DNA of 64,000 nucleotides from Chitinophaga niastensis (GTDB lineage Bacteria > Bacteroidota > Bacteroidia > Chitinophagales > Chitinophagaceae), in NCBI RefSeq assembly GCF_003014755.1, contig NZ_PYAW01000001.1:1798001-1862000 (forward strand), given 5' to 3'. Positions 9,020-18,220 of the stretch are shown here, piece by piece. The stretch's first letter is position 1; every line of letters begins with the position of its first letter. Under the pieces are notes generated by a model. That model saw only the letters and a program-made list of their open reading frames with translations, did not search any database and was not told the DNA's origin. The translations under genes and the position numbers were made by a program.

Positions 9020-12000
9020 GTGTGCTCCCGTAACAAATTGACAGGCTTCTGCGTTTATAGTATTATATTAGTTTTTAAGTCTAAAATAAATCTGATCCCG
9101 TTGAAATTTACCCTCCCGACCGGCCTTATTGGAATGATGATTTGCTTTTTCTTACCCGGACAGTTTGCCCAGGCACAGCGAAGTACAAACTTTACACCAT
9201 TGAATTTTACTGAAAATAAAGGTCAGTGGGAAAAGGAGGTATTATACAAAACAGATTTAGATGGGGCTGTTATCTACCTGAAAAAATCAGGATTTACATT
9301 CCTGATGTATAGTCAGCAAGATATGTACGCATTGAATGAATACGTACATGGTCATTCTCACCGCGCAGATACCGTATTCATTCCCGGAAATATAAATTAC
9401 AAGACTACCGCTCAACAGGGCGAAAAGCCACCCCCAAGGCCATCAGGGCAGCTACCCGATGTAAGGGGCCACGCTTACAATGTAACTTTCCTCAACGCTA
9501 ATCCTGATCCGGAAGTAGTACCTGAAAAAGCACAGGAAGCTATCAGTAACTACTTTATTGGTAACGATCGCAGCAAGTGGGCCTCCAATGTTAAATCTTT
9601 TCAGGGTATCAATTACAACTCCATTTATCCGGGCATAGATGCACATATTTATTCTGACGCTTCTCAGCTGAAATATGATCTGATCATACAGCCGGGTGCT
9701 AATCCGGATAAAATCCAGTTGTCGTATGAAGGCCCCACTGGTATGGAATTGAAAAAAGGCCAGTTATATATACATACTTCTGTAGGCGATGTAATTGAAC
9801 AATTACCTTTTGCTTACCAGTTTATCAATAATGAGCGCGTTACTGTAAAAGTATCCTATCGTTTAAATGATAATAAAATTGGTTTCAAAATATCCGGTGA
9901 TTATAATCCCGCCTATCCGTTGGTGATTGATCCGGCATATGTTTTTTCTACCGTGTCCGGCTCCCGTTCTGATAACTGGGGCTTTACTGCCACTTATGAT
10001 GATGCGGGTAATTTTTACGGCGGTGGTATTGTGTTTGGTAACGGTTACCCTGTTACACCCGGAGCAGTGCAAAGTGTTTTTAACGGGGATAAATTTGATA
10101 TCGGCATTTCTAAGTTTTCTGCAAATGGTAACCGTCTTATTTATGCCACTTATGTGGGCGGCAACGGACTGGAACAACCACACAGCTTATTTGTAGATCC
10201 GCAGGGAGAGCTGGTAATTTCCGGAAGAACTACTTCTACTAACTATCCTGCTGATGCCTTGCTGGGGCCAAGAGGAGGATGGGATATAGCAATAACAAAA
10301 TTAAATGCTACAGGTACCGGTATCATTGGTTCACTGGTCATCGGAGGCAGTGCTGATGATGGCGTGAATATGAGAGAAAACCGTGAAGGTGGCGATTGGG
10401 TACTCTTGCGCAATTATGGCGATGATGCACGTAGTGAAGTAGTGATAGACAATGCCGGCTATATTTATGTAGCCAGCTGTACCCGTTCCAAAGACTTTCC
10501 GGTAACACCCGGTGTTTTCCAGGGACAGAATAACGGTTTACAGGATGGTGTGGTCCTGAAAATAAATCCATTATGTAAAGGGCTGGTATGGGCCAGTTAC
10601 CTGGGAGGCTCAAAAGAAGATGCCGCTTATGTAATTGCCTTAAACGGCCTCAATACCTTGTACGTGGCTGGCGGTACAGCCAGTACCGATTTCCCGGTAA
10701 AAGGAGGTGTTGTTTATCCTAACTACCGTGGTGGTGTATGCGATGGTTTTATTGCACATATCGCTAATGACGGTAGCGCTATTTTACAGGCTACCTACCT
10801 GGGATCTGATGATGCCGCTGCTGATCAGGTATATGGTATTCAGCTGGATAAAAATGGATATGTATACGTAATGGGTACTACCGAAGGAACCTGGCCGATT
10901 AAGCTATTATCGGCCAATTCATATAATAATAACTCCCTGCAGTTCATCACTAAACTACAACCGGATCTTTCTTCGCTCGTTTATTCTACCACATTTGGTA
11001 AGTCCAGGAATCTGGCTGGTACACCGGCTATTTCACCTGTTGCTTTCCTGGTAGATCGTTGCGAAAACGTATATGTATCCGGCTGGGGTGGTGGTATTAA
11101 TACAGCCCTGCATTATCCTAATTCCGGTACTACAGGGATGCCGATCACTCCGGATGCATTGCAGCGAACAACGGATGGAATGGATTTCTATTTCTTTGTG
11201 CTGAAACGCGATGGCATTAGTCAGTTATACGGCAGCTATTTTGGTGGTTCCGGATTATACGAACATGTGGATGGTGGTACCAGTCGTTTCGACAGGAACG
11301 GTATTATTTATCAGGGTATTTGTGCCTGGTGTAATGTAAATGCCAACGGTACTAAACCACGATATCCTACTACACCGGGAGCCTATTCCAGCACACCACC
11401 ACCAGGATGTAACTTTGGTGCCCTGAAAATAGCTTTTAACCTCGATGGTGTAAAAGCAGGTATAAAAACCCTCGACCGCAGAAAAAATTATTGCGTACCG
11501 GAAACGATCACTTTTGTAGATACCACCAATTTGCCGGCAGATAAATGGGAATGGACTTTTGATGATGGCTCCGCACCGGAAATAGGAAGAGATACCATTA
11601 AGCATACTTTCACAAAAGTAGGTACCTACCACGTACGCCTGGTGAAATTTGATCAGAACACCTGTAATTTTTCAGATACAGCCTATATTGATGTGAAACT
11701 GGGGACTAACAGAGCTGACCTGCAGTTTACAGGCACCAGGCAGGCACCTTGCGACAGTTTAAAATACCTGTTTTTAAATAATTCAACCCCGGCCGGACAG
11801 TTTACCGACAGCTCATTCATCCTTAATATGGATGATGGCTCAGCGCCGGCATATGTGGGGCCAACTAAATTCCCTTACATCCATTATTTCAAAACTGCCG
11901 GTACTTACAATGTTACACTGACACTGATAGATACCAACTTCTGTAATGCGCCACAAACAATAACATTACCACTGCGTGTAGCCATTAACGTGACCGCGCT

Positions 12001-12742
12001 GTTTAATGTACCGGATACGGTTTGCGTAGGCGCCACCTTACAAATGGACAACGTATCCCTGGGAGGTGAAAGTTTTCAATGGAGCTTCAGCGACGATAAT
12101 AGTACTTCTACAGCTGCTTATCCGGTGCATACCTTTAGTAAGGCCGGCCCTTGTAAGATTAAGCTGGTTGTAGTAGATCCGAATACCTGTAATAAAATAG
12201 ACAGTATTACCAAAATAATATTGGTTGCACCACCTCCAAAAGCAGATTTTGACTACTCGCCCACCAAGCCAATAGAAAATACACCGGTAACATTTATTAA
12301 TACGTCTATCGGGGCTGATCATTACCTGTGGAACTTTGGAGACGGAGATACTTCTTCTGCCGTGAATCCGCAACACCAATACCTGAAAACAAATTCTTAT
12401 TCTGTTTGTCTTACTGCTACTAATAAAGAGGGTTGTACAGATACTAAATGCAGTCCGGTGAGCGCAATTGTAGTACCGTTATTTGACGTACCTACTGCTT
12501 TTGCACCAAACGGATTAAATAAGATTTTTTATGTGAAAGCATTTGGTGCCACCAAATTCAATCTTAAAATATTTAATAGATGGGGACAATTGGTTTTTGA
12601 AAGCTCCGATCCAAGAATCGGCTGGGATGGCCGGTTTAAAGGTAATCTTCAACCCATGGATGCTTATGCCTATATCGTAAACCTCGAGTTTACAGATGGT
12701 ACCAAAGGTAATAGATCAGGGAGCGTAACTTTGTTAAGATGA
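9020..12742 (+). CDS. T9SS type B cargo: DUF7948/SBBP/PKD protein with gliding-motility C-terminal domain
   Basis: A secreted 1240-aa protein. Order: signal peptide (ending FAQAQ), a DUF7948-like region starting NFTENKGQWEKEV, SBBP-type propeller repeats (pattern TPGVFQG, YLGG), about four PKD modules (FDDGSAPE, NMDDGSAPA, FSDDNST, FGDGDTSS), then an 85-residue CHU_C/TIGR04131-type sorting domain ending GSVTLLR. That last domain is the type B signal that routes proteins through the T9SS. The PorP/SprF partner follows 6 bp downstream. With ATG 9020 the signal peptide is preceded by about 27 extra residues; TTG at 9101 would give a clean signal peptide and may be the true start. The role is probably adhesion or surface structure; the ligand is unknown. 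Confidence 0.88.
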   Translation: MCSRNKLTGFCVYSIILVFKSKINLIPLKFTLPTGLIGMMICFFLPGQFAQAQRSTNFTPLNFTENKGQWEKEVLYKTDLDGAVIYLKKSGFTFLMYSQQDMYALNEYVHGHSHRADTVFIPGNINYKTTAQQGEKPPPRPSGQLPDVRGHAYNVTFLNANPDPEVVPEKAQEAISNYFIGNDRSKWASNVKSFQGINYNSIYPGIDAHIYSDASQLKYDLIIQPGANPDKIQLSYEGPTGMELKKGQLYIHTSVGDVIEQLPFAYQFINNERVTVKVSYRLNDNKIGFKISGDYNPAYPLVIDPAYVFSTVSGSRSDNWGFTATYDDAGNFYGGGIVFGNGYPVTPGAVQSVFNGDKFDIGISKFSANGNRLIYATYVGGNGLEQPHSLFVDPQGELVISGRTTSTNYPADALLGPRGGWDIAITKLNATGTGIIGSLVIGGSADDGVNMRENREGGDWVLLRNYGDDARSEVVIDNAGYIYVASCTRSKDFPVTPGVFQGQNNGLQDGVVLKINPLCKGLVWASYLGGSKEDAAYVIALNGLNTLYVAGGTASTDFPVKGGVVYPNYRGGVCDGFIAHIANDGSAILQATYLGSDDAAADQVYGIQLDKNGYVYVMGTTEGTWPIKLLSANSYNNNSLQFITKLQPDLSSLVYSTTFGKSRNLAGTPAISPVAFLVDRCENVYVSGWGGGINTALHYPNSGTTGMPITPDALQRTTDGMDFYFFVLKRDGISQLYGSYFGGSGLYEHVDGGTSRFDRNGIIYQGICAWCNVNANGTKPRYPTTPGAYSSTPPPGCNFGALKIAFNLDGVKAGIKTLDRRKNYCVPETITFVDTTNLPADKWEWTFDDGSAPEIGRDTIKHTFTKVGTYHVRLVKFDQNTCNFSDTAYIDVKLGTNRADLQFTGTRQAPCDSLKYLFLNNSTPAGQFTDSSFILNMDDGSAPAYVGPTKFPYIHYFKTAGTYNVTLTLIDTNFCNAPQTITLPLRVAINVTALFNVPDTVCVGATLQMDNVSLGGESFQWSFSDDNSTSTAAYPVHTFSKAGPCKIKLVVVDPNTCNKIDSITKIILVAPPPKADFDYSPTKPIENTPVTFINTSIGADHYLWNFGDGDTSSAVNPQHQYLKTNSYSVCLTATNKEGCTDTKCSPVSAIVVPLFDVPTAFAPNGLNKIFYVKAFGATKFNLKIFNRWGQLVFESSDPRIGWDGRFKGNLQPMDAYAYIVNLEFTDGTKGNRSGSVTLLR

Positions 12743-12748
12743 TGAGCC

Positions 12749-13771
12749 ATGAATCAGATCGTTAAAATTTCAGCATGTTTGGCTATACTGATAGTCGTAG
12801 CTATCAGTGGGTATGCACAGGATCTGCACTTTTCGCAGTATTTTAATTCGCCGTTAACCACTAACCCGGCTAATACAGGTTTTATTCCCGATGGAAATTA
12901 TCGGATAGGTATTAACTACCGTGACCAGTGGGCTACCATTCCGGTGCCTTACAAAACCATGTCAGTATACGGCGATTTCCAACTGTTCCGCGACAAACTG
13001 GAATACGGATGGGTAGGTGTAGGCGGTGTAATCCTCCGCGATGTGGCGGGTAGCGGTAACCTTACTTCTACCAAAGGTTATGCGTCTATTGCATATCATC
13101 AGTTATTAGGACAAAGCAGTTTGTTGTCACTGGGCTTCAATGCAGGATCTGCTAATAAGCGGGTAGATATCACCAAACTTACTTTCGGTGATCAGTGGAA
13201 CGGAAAATTCTTTGACTCACAAATGCCCACAGGAGAGCCTATTACGCAAACCAGCATTAATTATTTTGATTTACAGGCGGGTATGAATTACGCTTACTTT
13301 CCAACAGAAAATATATACATCAATGCAGGTTTCTCTGTACAGCATATCAATACACCAAGGGAAACCTTTTACGATGGTAACAACGTAGTGCCACGCCGTT
13401 ATATCGGATTCCTGAATGCCAGTATCAAAATGAGTGATATGGTGATCATCAATCCCAGTGCATATTACGCCACACAGGCTGGTGCAAGGGAATATATGCT
13501 TGGCATGAATGCGGCTTACAATCTCTCCGGCGACGGTGCTAAGCAGGTATTCGGTGGTTTGTACTACCGGGGAAATGATGCCGCCATATTCCTGGTGGGC
13601 TATCAGCTGAATAACATAAAAATGATGTTTAATTACGATATTACCACATCAGGGTTATCTTCCGCTAACAGCCGCCGTGGTGCTTATGAAATAGGTATTG
13701 TTTACACAGGTTTATACAAGAACAGGAGCTTTAATAGTGCTAAGCGAGCCACTCTCTGCCCTTCTTTTTAA
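12749..13771 (+). CDS. PorP/SprF family T9SS outer-membrane protein
   Basis: A 340-aa outer-membrane barrel with a signal peptide (ending SGYAQ) and the family opening DLHFSQYFNSPLTTNPANTG. It starts 6 bp after the type B cargo gene, so the two are surely cotranscribed. In Flavobacterium, SprF-like proteins are needed for secretion or surface attachment of their neighbouring type B cargo; I infer the same pairing here. A paralogue with its own cargo genes lies at 28701-29732 on the minus strand. Confidence 0.93.
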   Translation: MNQIVKISACLAILIVVAISGYAQDLHFSQYFNSPLTTNPANTGFIPDGNYRIGINYRDQWATIPVPYKTMSVYGDFQLFRDKLEYGWVGVGGVILRDVAGSGNLTSTKGYASIAYHQLLGQSSLLSLGFNAGSANKRVDITKLTFGDQWNGKFFDSQMPTGEPITQTSINYFDLQAGMNYAYFPTENIYINAGFSVQHINTPRETFYDGNNVVPRRYIGFLNASIKMSDMVIINPSAYYATQAGAREYMLGMNAAYNLSGDGAKQVFGGLYYRGNDAAIFLVGYQLNNIKMMFNYDITTSGLSSANSRRGAYEIGIVYTGLYKNRSFNSAKRATLCPSF

Positions 13772-13806
13772 TCTGCCGGATATTACCACCTAACCGGCTT
13801 TATGAT

Positions 13807-13814
13807 TATTTTTG
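13807..13814 (+). promoter_or_regulatory. -7 box 4 nt before the FAD oxidase start
   Basis: TATTTTTG matches TAnnTTTG and is followed by ttac and the ATG at 13819. Predicted transcript has no leader or almost none. Confidence 0.5.
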
Positions 13815-13818
13815 TTAC

Positions 13819-15228
13819 ATGACAACGTTTAATAAGGTAACTGCTGCTCATATAGCGGCATTACGTGAAATAGCGGGAACGCAATATGTATTGGCTGATG
13901 AGGAAAGCATGAGCCGTTATGCACAGGATGAAACGGAAGACCTGCACTATCTGCCGGAAGTAGTTGTAAAACCAAATACCACAGCACAGGTAAGTAAAAT
14001 TATGCAGTTATGCAGCCAGGAACTGTTGCCTGTAACACCACGTGGTGGCGGTACAGGGCTGAGCGGCGGTGCGTTGGCCCAATTTGGAGGCGTGCTTATT
14101 TCCATGGAGCGTTTTAACCGCATCATACAAATTGATGAAAGAAATTTGCAGGTAACTACAGAGCCAGGCGTGATTACAGAGGAATTGCAAAATGCAGTGA
14201 AGGAGAAAGGTTTATTTTATCCACCGGATCCAAGTAGCCGGGGTACCTGTTTTATAGGTGGCAATATTGCTGAAAATTCTGGTGGTCCCAAAGCCGTAAA
14301 ATATGGTGTGGTAAAGGATTATGTCCTGAACCTGGAGTTGGTATTACCCAGCGGGGAAGTGATATGGACCGGTGCCAATGTATTAAAAAACGCTACCGGC
14401 TACAACCTTACGCAGTTGGTAGTAGGCAGCGAAGGTACATTGGGCATTGTTACAAAAATAGTATTGCGGTTAATCCCTTTGCCTAAAAATGATTTGCTGA
14501 TGCTGGTGCCTTTCCGTTCTGCTGAAAGCGCCTGCGCTGCAGTGAGTGCTATTTTCCGCGCAGGGTTTACACCTTCTGCTATGGAGTTTATGGAAAGAGA
14601 TGCACTGGAATGGGTATCGCAATATGTACAAAGCAGTTCAGTTAAAATTGAAGAGGATATACAGGCGCATTTACTGATAGAAGTAGATGGTAATTACCCG
14701 GAAGTGCTGATGCAGGAAATGGAAGGAATAGCCACAGTGGTAGAAGGTTTTGATATCGGGGAGATATTGTTTGCGGAAGATTCCCAGCAAAAGGAAGAAC
14801 TCTGGAAACTCCGTCGTCGTGTAGCCGAAGCCGTTAAAGCGAATTCTGTTTATAAAGAAGAAGATACTGTGGTACCGCGCGCAGAATTGCCGGTATTACT
14901 GAAAGGGGTAAAAGATATCGGGAAAAAATATGGTTTTCATTCTGTATGTTATGGGCATGCCGGTGATGGAAATCTGCATGTAAATATCATCCGGGGCACC
15001 CTCACGGAAGAACAATGGAATGGTACACTCAGGGAAGGTATACGCGAAATATTTGAACTGGTAAAACAGTTGGGAGGTACTATCTCCGGAGAGCATGGTA
15101 TTGGGTTGGTGCAGAAGAGCTATATGGATATTATTTTTGACCAAACTTCCATGAAGCTCATGAAGCAAATAAAGCAGATATTTGATCCGAAAAATATCCT
15201 GAACCGGGGTAAAATATTTGATTGTTAA
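13819..15228 (+). CDS. FAD-binding oxidase, GlcD/D-2-hydroxyacid dehydrogenase type
   Basis: A 469-aa flavoprotein with an N-terminal FAD_binding_4 domain (PRGGGTGLSGGA; GGNIAENSGGPKAVKYG) and a C-terminal FAD_oxidase_C domain (YGHAGDGNLHVN, ISGEHGIG). Members oxidise D-lactate, glycolate or related 2-hydroxy acids. No GlcE/GlcF partner is adjacent, which fits a single-subunit enzyme, but the substrate cannot be fixed from sequence. A putative -7 box sits 4 nt upstream of the ATG. The next gene, a small barrel protein, is 41 bp downstream and probably unrelated in function. Confidence 0.92.
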   Translation: MTTFNKVTAAHIAALREIAGTQYVLADEESMSRYAQDETEDLHYLPEVVVKPNTTAQVSKIMQLCSQELLPVTPRGGGTGLSGGALAQFGGVLISMERFNRIIQIDERNLQVTTEPGVITEELQNAVKEKGLFYPPDPSSRGTCFIGGNIAENSGGPKAVKYGVVKDYVLNLELVLPSGEVIWTGANVLKNATGYNLTQLVVGSEGTLGIVTKIVLRLIPLPKNDLLMLVPFRSAESACAAVSAIFRAGFTPSAMEFMERDALEWVSQYVQSSSVKIEEDIQAHLLIEVDGNYPEVLMQEMEGIATVVEGFDIGEILFAEDSQQKEELWKLRRRVAEAVKANSVYKEEDTVVPRAELPVLLKGVKDIGKKYGFHSVCYGHAGDGNLHVNIIRGTLTEEQWNGTLREGIREIFELVKQLGGTISGEHGIGLVQKSYMDIIFDQTSMKLMKQIKQIFDPKNILNRGKIFDC

Positions 15229-15269
15229 ACCTTGGGCCCGGTAAATAGTTAAACTTAATAAATCAGAGT

Positions 15270-15848
15270 ATGAAACGCTTATTGTTGGGTCTTTTCTTTC
15301 TGGCAGGTATGCAGATGGCACATGCCCAGTATTATAAAACAGATACATCCGCCCATAAGGGTTTTGATCATTCCCGCCTGATACTGGGAGGTTCTTTGGG
15401 AATGGTGTTTGGTGATTATACCAACGTAGATGTTTCTCCGCTGGTGGGTTATCGCTTTTCCGATTATATTGCTGCCGGTATCAATGTAAATGCTCAGTAT
15501 GGGAGTTTCAGATCACGGGATTATAATGGTAATACGCTGCAGCGTGATAAGTATACCATCTTTGGTGGTGGCATCTGGGGTCGTGTATATCCTATTCCTA
15601 TGTTGTTTGTACATATACAGCCGGAGTATAACTTCATTTCACAAACGTCTACTTATTATACGGACCCCAAACAAACGTTGAAATCCAATTATGGGGTGCC
15701 TAGTTTATTAGTAGGTGCGGGCTATACACAAAGTGTGGGAGGCCGTGTGGGTATTGGTATTTCTGTATTATATGATGTGATCCAGGATAACAGATCTCCT
15801 TATCGTAATAGCCTGATCTATAGAGTAGGCGCGGGTCTTGGTTTTTAG
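15270..15848 (+). CDS. Small outer-membrane beta-barrel protein, function unknown
   Basis: A 192-aa protein with a clear signal peptide (cleavage after MQMAHAQ) and an alternating aromatic/Gly-rich pattern (LILGGSLGMVFGDYTN, VGYRFSDYIAAGIN) ending in Phe (GAGLGF), typical of an 8-strand OmpW/OmpA-like barrel. I cannot assign a function. It is followed by a UUCG hairpin. Confidence 0.8.
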   Translation: MKRLLLGLFFLAGMQMAHAQYYKTDTSAHKGFDHSRLILGGSLGMVFGDYTNVDVSPLVGYRFSDYIAAGINVNAQYGSFRSRDYNGNTLQRDKYTIFGGGIWGRVYPIPMLFVHIQPEYNFISQTSTYYTDPKQTLKSNYGVPSLLVGAGYTQSVGGRVGIGISVLYDVIQDNRSPYRNSLIYRVGAGLGF

Positions 15849-15855
15849 CAGGTAT

Positions 15856-15873
15856 AGCGGCCTTCGGGCCGCT
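15856..15873 (+). terminator. UUCG-tetraloop hairpin after the barrel gene
   Basis: A perfect 7-bp stem (AGCGGCC/GGCCGCT) closed by a cUUCGg tetraloop, 7 nt after the stop codon. There is no T run, so it may be a 3'-end stabiliser or a non-canonical terminator. Confidence 0.5.
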
Positions 15874-15932
15874 GCCAATATTAACCGCATGTTAAATGTT
15901 TATAAATGCTAAACTTTATTTTACTCAGTCCT

Positions 15933-15940
15933 TATCTTTG
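15933..15940 (+). promoter_or_regulatory. -7 box for the phosphonatase-like gene
   Basis: TATCTTTG matches TAnnTTTG, 23 nt before the ATG at 15964. The leader also contains ATAAGGAAAG just before the ATG, one of the few SD-like stretches in the window. Confidence 0.55.
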
Positions 15941-15963
15941 CGCCATATTAATCATAAGGAAAG

Positions 15964-16641
15964 ATGGGAATAGCGTTAGCAGTTTTTGATATTGCAGGTA
16001 CTACCCTGCACGATGAATCCAATGTAGCATTGGTTTTACAACAAACCATACAGCTGGCAGGTGTTGCCGTAACGCTGGAGGAAGTAAATGAAGTAATGGG
16101 ATATGCCAAGCCATATGCCATCCGTTATCTGTTACAACAAAAAAAGGATAGCCGTTACAGTGAAGATGCATTTATCCAGGAGCTGCATACCCGCTTTGTA
16201 GCTGACATGAAAGCACATTACGCTAATCACCCTACTGTTCGCGAAAAGGAAGGCGTATCCGCCGTATTTGCCGCACTGAAAGCAAAGGGTATCAAAGTGG
16301 CGCTGGACACAGGCTTTGACCGTGCCATCACCAACGTGATCGTAGAAAGAGTAGGCTGGCAGCAGAAAGGTTTGATTGATGCTGTAGTTACCAGTGATGA
16401 AGTACCTCATGGCCGTCCGTACCCATATATGATCTATCGTATCATGGAGGAACTGGAAATCCGCAGTATACAATCCGTAGCTAAAATAGGTGATACTACT
16501 TCCGATCTGGAAGAAGGTACTAACGCAGGTTGTCGTTATGTAATAGGTGTTACTACAGGTGCGTACTCCCGTGAGGACCTGGAAAAAGGTCCGCATACCC
16601 ACCTGGTGGCCTCTCTGGATGAATTACTCTCCATTCTTTAA
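15964..16641 (+). CDS. Phosphonatase-like HAD hydrolase (PhnX-related, TIGR03351-type)
   Basis: A 225-aa HAD enzyme. The nucleophile is Asp9 in FDIAGTTL, with Ala11 where phosphatases usually have a second Asp; this D-x-A-G-T-T pattern is the hallmark of phosphonoacetaldehyde hydrolases, which cleave a C-P bond. The cap has MGYAKPYAIR with Lys49 where PhnX carries its Schiff-base lysine. The C-terminal acidic motif is KIGDTTSDLEEG. The FAD oxidoreductase begins 21 bp later, a known syntenic pair. Inferred role: hydrolysis of phosphonoacetaldehyde or a close analogue made by that enzyme. No phosphonate transporter or PhnW is present nearby. Confidence 0.85.
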   Translation: MGIALAVFDIAGTTLHDESNVALVLQQTIQLAGVAVTLEEVNEVMGYAKPYAIRYLLQQKKDSRYSEDAFIQELHTRFVADMKAHYANHPTVREKEGVSAVFAALKAKGIKVALDTGFDRAITNVIVERVGWQQKGLIDAVVTSDEVPHGRPYPYMIYRIMEELEIRSIQSVAKIGDTTSDLEEGTNAGCRYVIGVTTGAYSREDLEKGPHTHLVASLDELLSIL

Positions 16642-16662
16642 TCTTTTCTACATTCGTATATC

Positions 16663-17796
16663 ATGCAACAACAACAGGCAGATGTAGCTGTAATAGGTGC
16701 TGGCATAGTAGGTTTGGCTATGGCTTATCACCTGGCTGCCAAAGGAAAAAAGGTAGTTTTATTTGAACGGAACAGTAAGGCCATTAGTGCTTCTATCCGC
16801 AACTTCGGACTGATATGGCCCATCGGGCAAACAGCCGGTAAAATGTACGACCGCGCCATGCGTAGCCGCCGTACCTGGAAAGAGTTGTCTGCCGCTACTG
16901 GACTGCAATGTAACGAAACAGGATCATTGCACCTTGCATATGAAACAGATGAACTTGCCGTGCTGGAAGAATTTGCATTGGCAGCACCAGGCAATGGTTA
17001 CAAATGCGAACTGATTACACCGGCGCAAATAGGAAAATATACACAGGCTATCAATACAAATGGACTGAAAGGTGCCTTGTGGAGTGATACGGAAATGACG
17101 GTAAACCCGCGACAGGCAAGTGCTGCCATCGCAAAGCACCTGGAAGAAAAAATGAACGTAACGGTTCGTTTTGGTACCGCTGTTAACGGCATCAACATGC
17201 CGTTCATTGAAACAAAAGAAGAAAAGTGGAAAGTAGAAGAAGTATTTGTGTGCAGTGGTGCCGACTTCGAAACGCTTTACCCGGCAGCATTTGCAGCGGC
17301 CCCTTTGAAAAAATGCAAACTGCAGATGATGCGTACCATCCCGCAACCGGGCAACTGGCAACTGGGACCCGCACTGTGCGCTGGTTTAACGCTGGCGCAT
17401 TATGGCTCTTTTGAAAGCTGTAAAACACTGGTGCCGCTGAAAGAACGCTTTGCACAGGACATGCCGGATTATGTAAAATGGGGTATTCACCTGCTCATCT
17501 CGCAAAACGGCGCAGGAGAACTGACTATCGGTGATTCACATGAATATGGTCCGGACTTCGAACCATTTGATAAAACATTCATCAATGATCTGATCCTGAA
17601 ATATATGCACACTTTTCTGCAGGCACCCACTTATACCATCCAGGAACAATGGCATGGTATCTATCCTAAACTAACCAACGGGCAAACGGATTTAGTTTTT
17701 TCTCCGGAAAAAAATGTGACTGTAGTGAATGGTATGGGCGGCGCTGGTATGACCCTGTCATTCGGGCTGGCAGAAGAGATTACAAAGAATTTCTAA
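16663..17796 (+). CDS. FAD-dependent oxidoreductase, TIGR03364-type (aminophosphonate-associated)
   Basis: A 377-aa DAO-family flavoprotein. The N-terminal Rossmann motif is AVIGAGIVGLAMAYHLA with the acidic ribose-binding residue in VVLFERN. The C-terminal FAD motif reads VVNGMGGAGMTLSFGLAEE. This family is recorded as a partner of TIGR03351 phosphonatase-like hydrolases and was proposed to deaminate or demethylate an aminophosphonate, giving the aldehyde used by the hydrolase. Substrate assignment here is inference from the adjacent hydrolase gene. An intrinsic terminator follows 32 bp after the stop, so the two genes form a closed unit. Confidence 0.87.
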   Translation: MQQQQADVAVIGAGIVGLAMAYHLAAKGKKVVLFERNSKAISASIRNFGLIWPIGQTAGKMYDRAMRSRRTWKELSAATGLQCNETGSLHLAYETDELAVLEEFALAAPGNGYKCELITPAQIGKYTQAINTNGLKGALWSDTEMTVNPRQASAAIAKHLEEKMNVTVRFGTAVNGINMPFIETKEEKWKVEEVFVCSGADFETLYPAAFAAAPLKKCKLQMMRTIPQPGNWQLGPALCAGLTLAHYGSFESCKTLVPLKERFAQDMPDYVKWGIHLLISQNGAGELTIGDSHEYGPDFEPFDKTFINDLILKYMHTFLQAPTYTIQEQWHGIYPKLTNGQTDLVFSPEKNVTVVNGMGGAGMTLSFGLAEEITKNF

Positions 17797-17827
17797 ATCC
17801 CGTAAGGGTGTTTCATAAACAATACAC

Positions 17828-17859
17828 AGCAAGCGGTTTTCTAACTGCTTGCTTTTTTT
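17828..17859 (+). terminator. Intrinsic terminator of the phosphonatase/FAD operon
   Basis: AGCAAGCGGTT and AACTGCTTGCT form an 11-bp stem with one mismatch and a 4-nt loop, followed by seven T residues. Confidence 0.85.
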
Positions 17860-17929
17860 GTGCATAGACGGACTTCGTGTAAACACGATAAATTTAAATT
17901 AGGTGGTTGGGGAAATAATTTATAAATTA

Positions 17930-18121
17930 AGTGTAGATTTTACGTTATGCAAATACCCGTCGGTTCAAACGATAATAGCCTTCGACACTTTTTTCAACAA
18001 TATTTATTTCGTAATTGCCAGCATTAGCAACGTTTCTGCAGCGATGTCTTATAAGCATCGCTGCACGTTCATAACGTGTTAAATGTAAAGCAGGTTTCTT
18101 TATAGTTACCTGCTTTTTTTT
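17930..18121 (+). ncRNA. Candidate small RNA or leader-peptide transcript
   Basis: The 3' end is set by an intrinsic terminator at 18087-18121. Upstream is a perfect 9-bp hairpin GCAGCGATG/CATCGCTGC (18038-18046 with 18056-18064), extended by AACGT/ACGTT across a one-sided bulge. A 26-codon frame starting MQIPVGSNDN (17947-18027) ends 10 nt before this hairpin, so a leader peptide is also possible. The 5' end is a guess; TAGATTTT just upstream of 17947 is an imperfect -7 box. Confidence 0.35.
18087..18121 (+). terminator. Intrinsic terminator of an orphan transcript
   Basis: AAAGCAGGT/ACCTGCTTT forms a 9-bp stem with a 12-nt loop, followed by eight T residues in total. No annotated coding gene precedes it on the plus strand. 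Confidence 0.75.
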
Positions 18122-18220
18122 GTCTGAATACCGATCGCTGTAAGCCAATAATTATATAAATTACATTGTTCCCCATGTTTGCATAATGGGAGTGTTTAAG
18201 GCATTAAAAACAGCAATTGC

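Larger units (their letters stand above)
17797..18220 (+). other. 424-bp intergenic region with two terminators and a stem-loop
   Basis: Holds the terminator of the FAD gene (17828-17859), then about 230 bp ending in a second, independent terminator (18087-18121), then 99 bp upstream of the LOG gene. The second terminator implies a separate short plus-strand transcript, described as a candidate small RNA. A 26-codon frame (17947-18027) is the only notable reading frame on that strand. Confidence 0.7.

Noticed and set aside
16132..16602. 156-codon minus-strand frame inside the phosphonatase-like gene
   Set aside because: Opposes a HAD enzyme with intact active-site motifs; no domain of its own.
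17945..18148. 67-codon minus-strand frame in the intergenic gap before the LOG gene
   Set aside because: It runs across the plus-strand terminator and hairpin and has no recognisable domain; a noncoding explanation fits better.
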